Shown here: piece by piece, positions 61,345 to 64,000 of the stretch | Layout of the letters: every line of letters starts with the position of its first letter | Position numbering within the stretch: the first letter of the stretch is position 1 | The notes under the pieces: model-generated | Seen by the model: only the letters and a program-made list of their open reading frames with translations | The model's database searches: none | What the model was told of the DNA's origin: nothing | Assembly: GCF_001262635.1 (NCBI RefSeq) | Contig: NZ_JXYH01000017.1 | Location: 1 to 64,000 of the forward strand | Origin: Aestuariivita boseongensis | GTDB lineage: Bacteria > Pseudomonadota > Alphaproteobacteria > Rhodobacterales > Rhodobacteraceae | Direction of reading: 5' to 3' | Length of the DNA stretch: 64,000 bases | Translations under genes and position numbers: made by a program

Positions 61345-61824
61345 ATGTTTTGGTTCACCTTCGGCATTTTCTTCGCCGCCTGCCTGGGCGCGGGTGTTAC
61401 TGGCGGGCTGTTCCCGCCGGGGCAATGGTATCGCGATCTGCAAAAACCGAGCTGGACGCCGCCTGACTGGGTATTCCCGGTCACCTGGATGGTGCTTTAC
61501 GTCTGCATGGCAGCCGCGGCTGCACGTGTCGCAGGGATGCCGGGCAACGGAATCGCGCTGGCCTTCTGGTCGATGCAGATTGCGTTCAATGCGCTGTGGA
61601 CGCCGGTCTTCTTCGGGCTGCGGCGGATCCGGCTGGGTATGGTTGTGGTGGCGGTTTTGTGGCTGGCGGTCGCGTCCACACTGGTGGCGCTGTGGCAGGT
61701 GGATCTTATCGCGGGGCTTTTGTTCGTGCCCTACCTGATCTGGGTCACGATTGCGTCGGCCCTGAACGCGGCGGTTTGGCGGCTGAACCCGGACGCGGCG
61801 CGCGCGCCGCGCAGTGCGGACTGA
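61345..61824 (+). CDS. tspO: TspO/MBR family protein
   Basis: A 159-residue membrane protein with five hydrophobic helices; GGLFPPGQWYRDLQKPSWTPPDWVFPVTWMVLY, WSMQIAFNALWTPVFFGLRRIRLGMV and LNAAVWRLN are TspO signatures. In Rhodobacter it is an outer membrane-associated, oxygen-linked negative regulator of photosynthesis genes that binds tetrapyrroles. It sits 5 bp behind crtB, as in Rhodobacter. Confidence 0.95.
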   Translation: MFWFTFGIFFAACLGAGVTGGLFPPGQWYRDLQKPSWTPPDWVFPVTWMVLYVCMAAAAARVAGMPGNGIALAFWSMQIAFNALWTPVFFGLRRIRLGMVVVAVLWLAVASTLVALWQVDLIAGLLFVPYLIWVTIASALNAAVWRLNPDAARAPRSAD

Positions 61825-61870
61825 CATCGCCCCAATTCAGGCGCGTTCGGCAGGACAGAGGGCGGGGTCC

Positions 61871-61891
61871 CGTATTTTTGGCAAGAAGAAG
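61871..61891 (+). repeat. composite intergenic repeat, copy F
   Basis: GTATTTTTGGCAAGAAGAAG (after C), a variant of copies B-D, lies behind tspO rather than before a gene start. Confidence 0.65.
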
Positions 61892-61899
61892 CAGCAGGG

Positions 61900-62040
61900 T
61901 GGTCCACCCCGCAACCCGAAAGCTTCACGTTCCGGGTGCGGGGCTTCTCCTTGCACGGTCATCGGCTCGGCAGCCTGTACCGTGGCATCTGTTTCGCCCG
62001 AACCTGGTTAAAAAGCAGTAAAGAAAGGGGCGAAACTGCC
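61900..62040. other. tspO/crtC intergenic core
   Basis: This stretch holds no gene. A stem CCCGCA.CCCG/CGGG.TGCGGG (61909-61943) may act as a terminator, and the region is enclosed by inverted copies F and G of the repeat. Confidence 0.4.
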
Positions 62041-62042
62041 CT

Positions 62043-62063
62043 CTTCTTCTTGCTAAAAATACG
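62043..62063 (-). repeat. composite intergenic repeat, copy G
   Basis: On the minus strand GTATTTTTAGCAAGAAGAAG, facing copy F, 14 bp behind the crtC stop. The two copies form an inverted pair. Confidence 0.65.
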
Positions 62064-62077
62064 TAGTACGACCGAAG

Positions 62078-63030
62078 TCACGGGCGATCCGGGAAGGTCC
62101 AGCCGCGCCGCCGTGGCACGCGGACAGCCAGCATCGGTTTCAGAAGCGGGCTGCGGAAGCGGCGCAAGTCCAGCGCCTCATGCACGCCGACGGTTTCCAC
62201 GCCATCCAGTTTTGTGCGCACCGCCGATCTGGAATAGAACGGCGCATCCAGCATGTTCTTGACCTGATGCGGCTGATATCCGTCATCGGCGCGCGTTTCG
62301 CGGGCGACGGCCCAGAGCGATCGTTTCATCCGCGTCTTGGGTGGCAGGTCCACTTTGCGCGCGCGCCCATACGCGTCAAAGGCAAAACCTGCGGCAAGGG
62401 TTGTGCCGTCCATGCGTTCGGCGTCATAGAAACAGGTCGCGCCATCCGGCGTGGGATAGCGGCCCCAGGTCCAATAGGTGAAATCCTGTTCCAGGGCCCG
62501 GGTGCCGAAATTGGCGTCGAAGTAACCATGGCCCGTCCACTGCCAGCCGGGCCGGTCGATTTCCACCTCGATATCCGCGACGGGGGAGAAGGGACGCCAG
62601 ACATGGGAGCCCGCAGCATCCAGCGAGAGTTGCACATCGGTAATGGCCGACGGGATCACGCGGATCTGTCCACGGATGCGGTTGATCAGCGGAGGCGAGG
62701 AGACCTCGTCGATATCAATGATCAGTTGTCCGTCTTCCCAGCGCATCATGGAGGGCCCGACCTCAAGCCGGGACGCTGTCTGCCGCAGGGCGGACGTGCC
62801 GCGATCTGTCATGGTGAAGCGCCCGCCGGGGCCATAAGTTGCCACATTGATGCAGACGTGGTTCTGCGGTTTTTTGCGGCCAGACCAGCGGTACCACGGC
62901 GAAAAGACCGATCCGATGAAGCCGATCACCGACACCGCACGGGTGCCGTCATTGCTTATGCCGTCGACATACCACCAGGCATAGCCATTGGGGCAAACGT
63001 CGATGTTGAAGTTAGGTCGTTCAAGATCGC
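62078..63030 (-). CDS. crtC: hydroxyneurosporene synthase (carotenoid 1,2-hydratase), start unclear
   Basis: A hydratase that adds water to the neurosporene end of the carotenoid in the spheroidene pathway. The conserved opening is NGYAWWYVDGISNDGTR, then VIGFIGSVFSPWYRWSGRKKPQNH, GGRFTMTDRGTSALRQT, and FDANFGTRALEQDFTYWTWGRYPT. The frame has no ATG, GTG or TTG between the overlapping crtD sequence and the conserved GYAWWY (TAT at 62983). An unusual start such as ATC (63004), or coupling to crtD, must be assumed. The left boundary of 63030 is provisional. The protein is about 300 residues. Confidence 0.85.
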
Positions 63031-64000
63031 CTCGGCCGCGTGCCGGGCCGAGAGTGTCGCCATCGGCACACCCGCCCCCGGATGCGCGCCGCCCCCCGCC
63101 AGATACAGGCCCGGTATCGCGGTTCGTGCCGTGGGCCGGGCGAAGGCGGCCATCATCCCGTGGGGGCTCTGGCCGTAAAGCGCGCCCTGTGTTTCGGGGA
63201 AAAGCCCGTTGAACATAGGAGGCGTGGTGATCGCTGTCGCCTGAGGTGTCGGGCTGAAGCTCAGGTTGAAGGACTGCATCTTCTGTATGATCGTCTGGTG
63301 CCATTGGTGCAGGTCCTTGTCTGTGTCGGGGGCGGCGTTGGCCGGGGCATTGGTGATGATCTCGAACCGTTCCAGCGTGGGGGGCGCATGGTCCTGGCCG
63401 CGATCTTCGGCGCAGATGTAAAGCGACGGGTTGCGCGGGATGCGGCCTGCCTGCAGATCGGTGAATTCGCTGGCGGGGTCTGCGTCGAAGAAGACGTTGT
63501 GATGCGCCAGTTCGCGACCCTGGGGTGTGGCGGCAAAGCTGTGCACCCGCGCGGAATAGGATCGCGGAACGCGCAGGGTTTGCGGTGCGATGGTGCGGCA
63601 TGCGTCGCCCAAGGCACCCGATGCCAGGGCGCGGGGATCTCCGTTGAAGACGATCGCATCGGCCGGCAGGCGTGCGCCCGTGTCCAGATGTACGGCGCGG
63701 GCGTGGCCGCCGCGTACTTCGATCCGGTCGACATGGGCGTTGAGCCGGATGTCGACGCCAAGAGCTGCAGCCAGTTCCGACATGGCACCCGCCAGTTTGT
63801 GCATGCCCCCTTTGACAACCCAGACGCCTGAAGCCTCGGCATGCCAGATCAGCGCCAGCACCGCCGGAGAGCGATAGGGCGATCCGCCCACATAAGTGGC
63901 ATAGCGCCCGAAAAGCTGTGCCAGCCGTGGATCGCTGAACTGCCGTTTCAGCGCGCGCGCCATTGTAGACAGTGGCGCCATCTGCCCGATCAGGTGGGGG
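62956..64000 (-). CDS. crtD: methoxyneurosporene dehydrogenase, 5' part missing
   Basis: The C-terminal 347 residues of a CrtI-family FAD enzyme that introduces the 3,4 double bond of the spheroidene pathway. FGRYATYVGGSPYRSPAVLALIWHAE, VWVVKGGMHKLAGAMSELAAALGV, and LYLAGGGAHPGAGVPMATLSARHAAEAIL are family blocks. The gene continues beyond position 64000, so the FAD motif is not seen. Its 3' end overlaps crtC by at least 31 bp, with an unusual tail (LTSTSTFAPMAMPGGMSTA). Confidence 0.94.
   Translation of the reverse strand, partial: PHLIGQMAPLSTMARALKRQFSDPRLAQLFGRYATYVGGSPYRSPAVLALIWHAEASGVWVVKGGMHKLAGAMSELAAALGVDIRLNAHVDRIEVRGGHARAVHLDTGARLPADAIVFNGDPRALASGALGDACRTIAPQTLRVPRSYSARVHSFAATPQGRELAHHNVFFDADPASEFTDLQAGRIPRNPSLYICAEDRGQDHAPPTLERFEIITNAPANAAPDTDKDLHQWHQTIIQKMQSFNLSFSPTPQATAITTPPMFNGLFPETQGALYGQSPHGMMAAFARPTARTAIPGLYLAGGGAHPGAGVPMATLSARHAAEAILNDLTSTSTFAPMAMPGGMSTA

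Noticed and set aside
1-64000. Defence or toxin-antitoxin system
   Set aside because: No nuclease, helicase, methyltransferase or toxin pair of a known type was seen; the single methyltransferase is a small class I enzyme.

Overview
The window looks like chromosomal DNA of a marine alphaproteobacterium of the Rhodobacteraceae (Roseobacter group) able to do aerobic anoxygenic photosynthesis. The evidence is high GC content, a DMSP lyase DddP, a petP-petR pair, GlxA-type and MarR-type regulators, TspO, and a photosynthesis gene cluster in the order known from Rhodobacter: bchO-bchD-bchI-crtA, then crtI-crtB-tspO, then crtC-crtD. All functions are inferred by reading the translated sequence; no database search was possible.

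Layout. 1-870: a tyrosine-recombinase gene that stops early, beside a tRNA-Leu(CAG), the edge of an integrated element that lies mostly left of the window. 1-9.7 kb: an NDUFA9-like protein, uppP, and gltD-GFA-gltB (glutamate synthase with a small enzyme gene inside). 9.7-21.5 kb: small accessory enzymes, mtgA, an FzlA-like GST, queG, a hydantoinase A, a DUF1508 gene in an AT-richer patch, msrB-msrA, a periplasmic glutathione peroxidase, a GlxA regulator, a degenerate thioredoxin-like protein and an acidic repeat protein. 21.5-34.7 kb: hydrolase, flavin monooxygenase, HU, AMP nucleosidase plus adenine deaminase, then a run of acyl-CoA enzymes (aldolase, acyl-CoA dehydrogenase, NDP-forming acyl-CoA ligase, CaiD-like hydratase) and a flavin amine oxidase.

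34.7-39.1 kb: the phenylacetyl-CoA epoxidase operon paaABCDE followed by a methyltransferase. 39.1-44.4 kb: SDR, lytic transglycosylase, HODM/DUF3445 protein, a PAS/MCP-like cytoplasmic protein and dddP. 44.4-50.9 kb: dxs-ispA-xseB-histone deacetylase (isoprenoid precursor supply), petR-petP and a branched-chain aminotransferase. 50.9-54.3 kb: a tightly coupled marR-MFS-small-protein operon, cobO and a DMT transporter. 54.4 kb to the right edge: bacteriochlorophyll and spheroidene-type carotenoid genes, with two PpsR/CrtJ-type sites (TGT-N12-ACA) in the crtA/crtI divergent promoter.

No CRISPR array, transposase or recognisable defence system is visible. The most unusual signals are non-coding: (1) a dispersed word TTAGAG[A/C]CTG, eight exact copies and two one-mismatch copies, nearly all exact ones on the + strand whatever the gene direction; (2) two intergenic arrays of GTGCAC-type units phased every 11 bp, beside gltD and beside an ilvE-like gene; (3) a composite intergenic repeat (G-run hairpin plus GTATTTGGAAAGAGAAGAAG), usually just before gene starts; (4) three consecutive perfect TTCG-loop hairpins between dddP and dxs.
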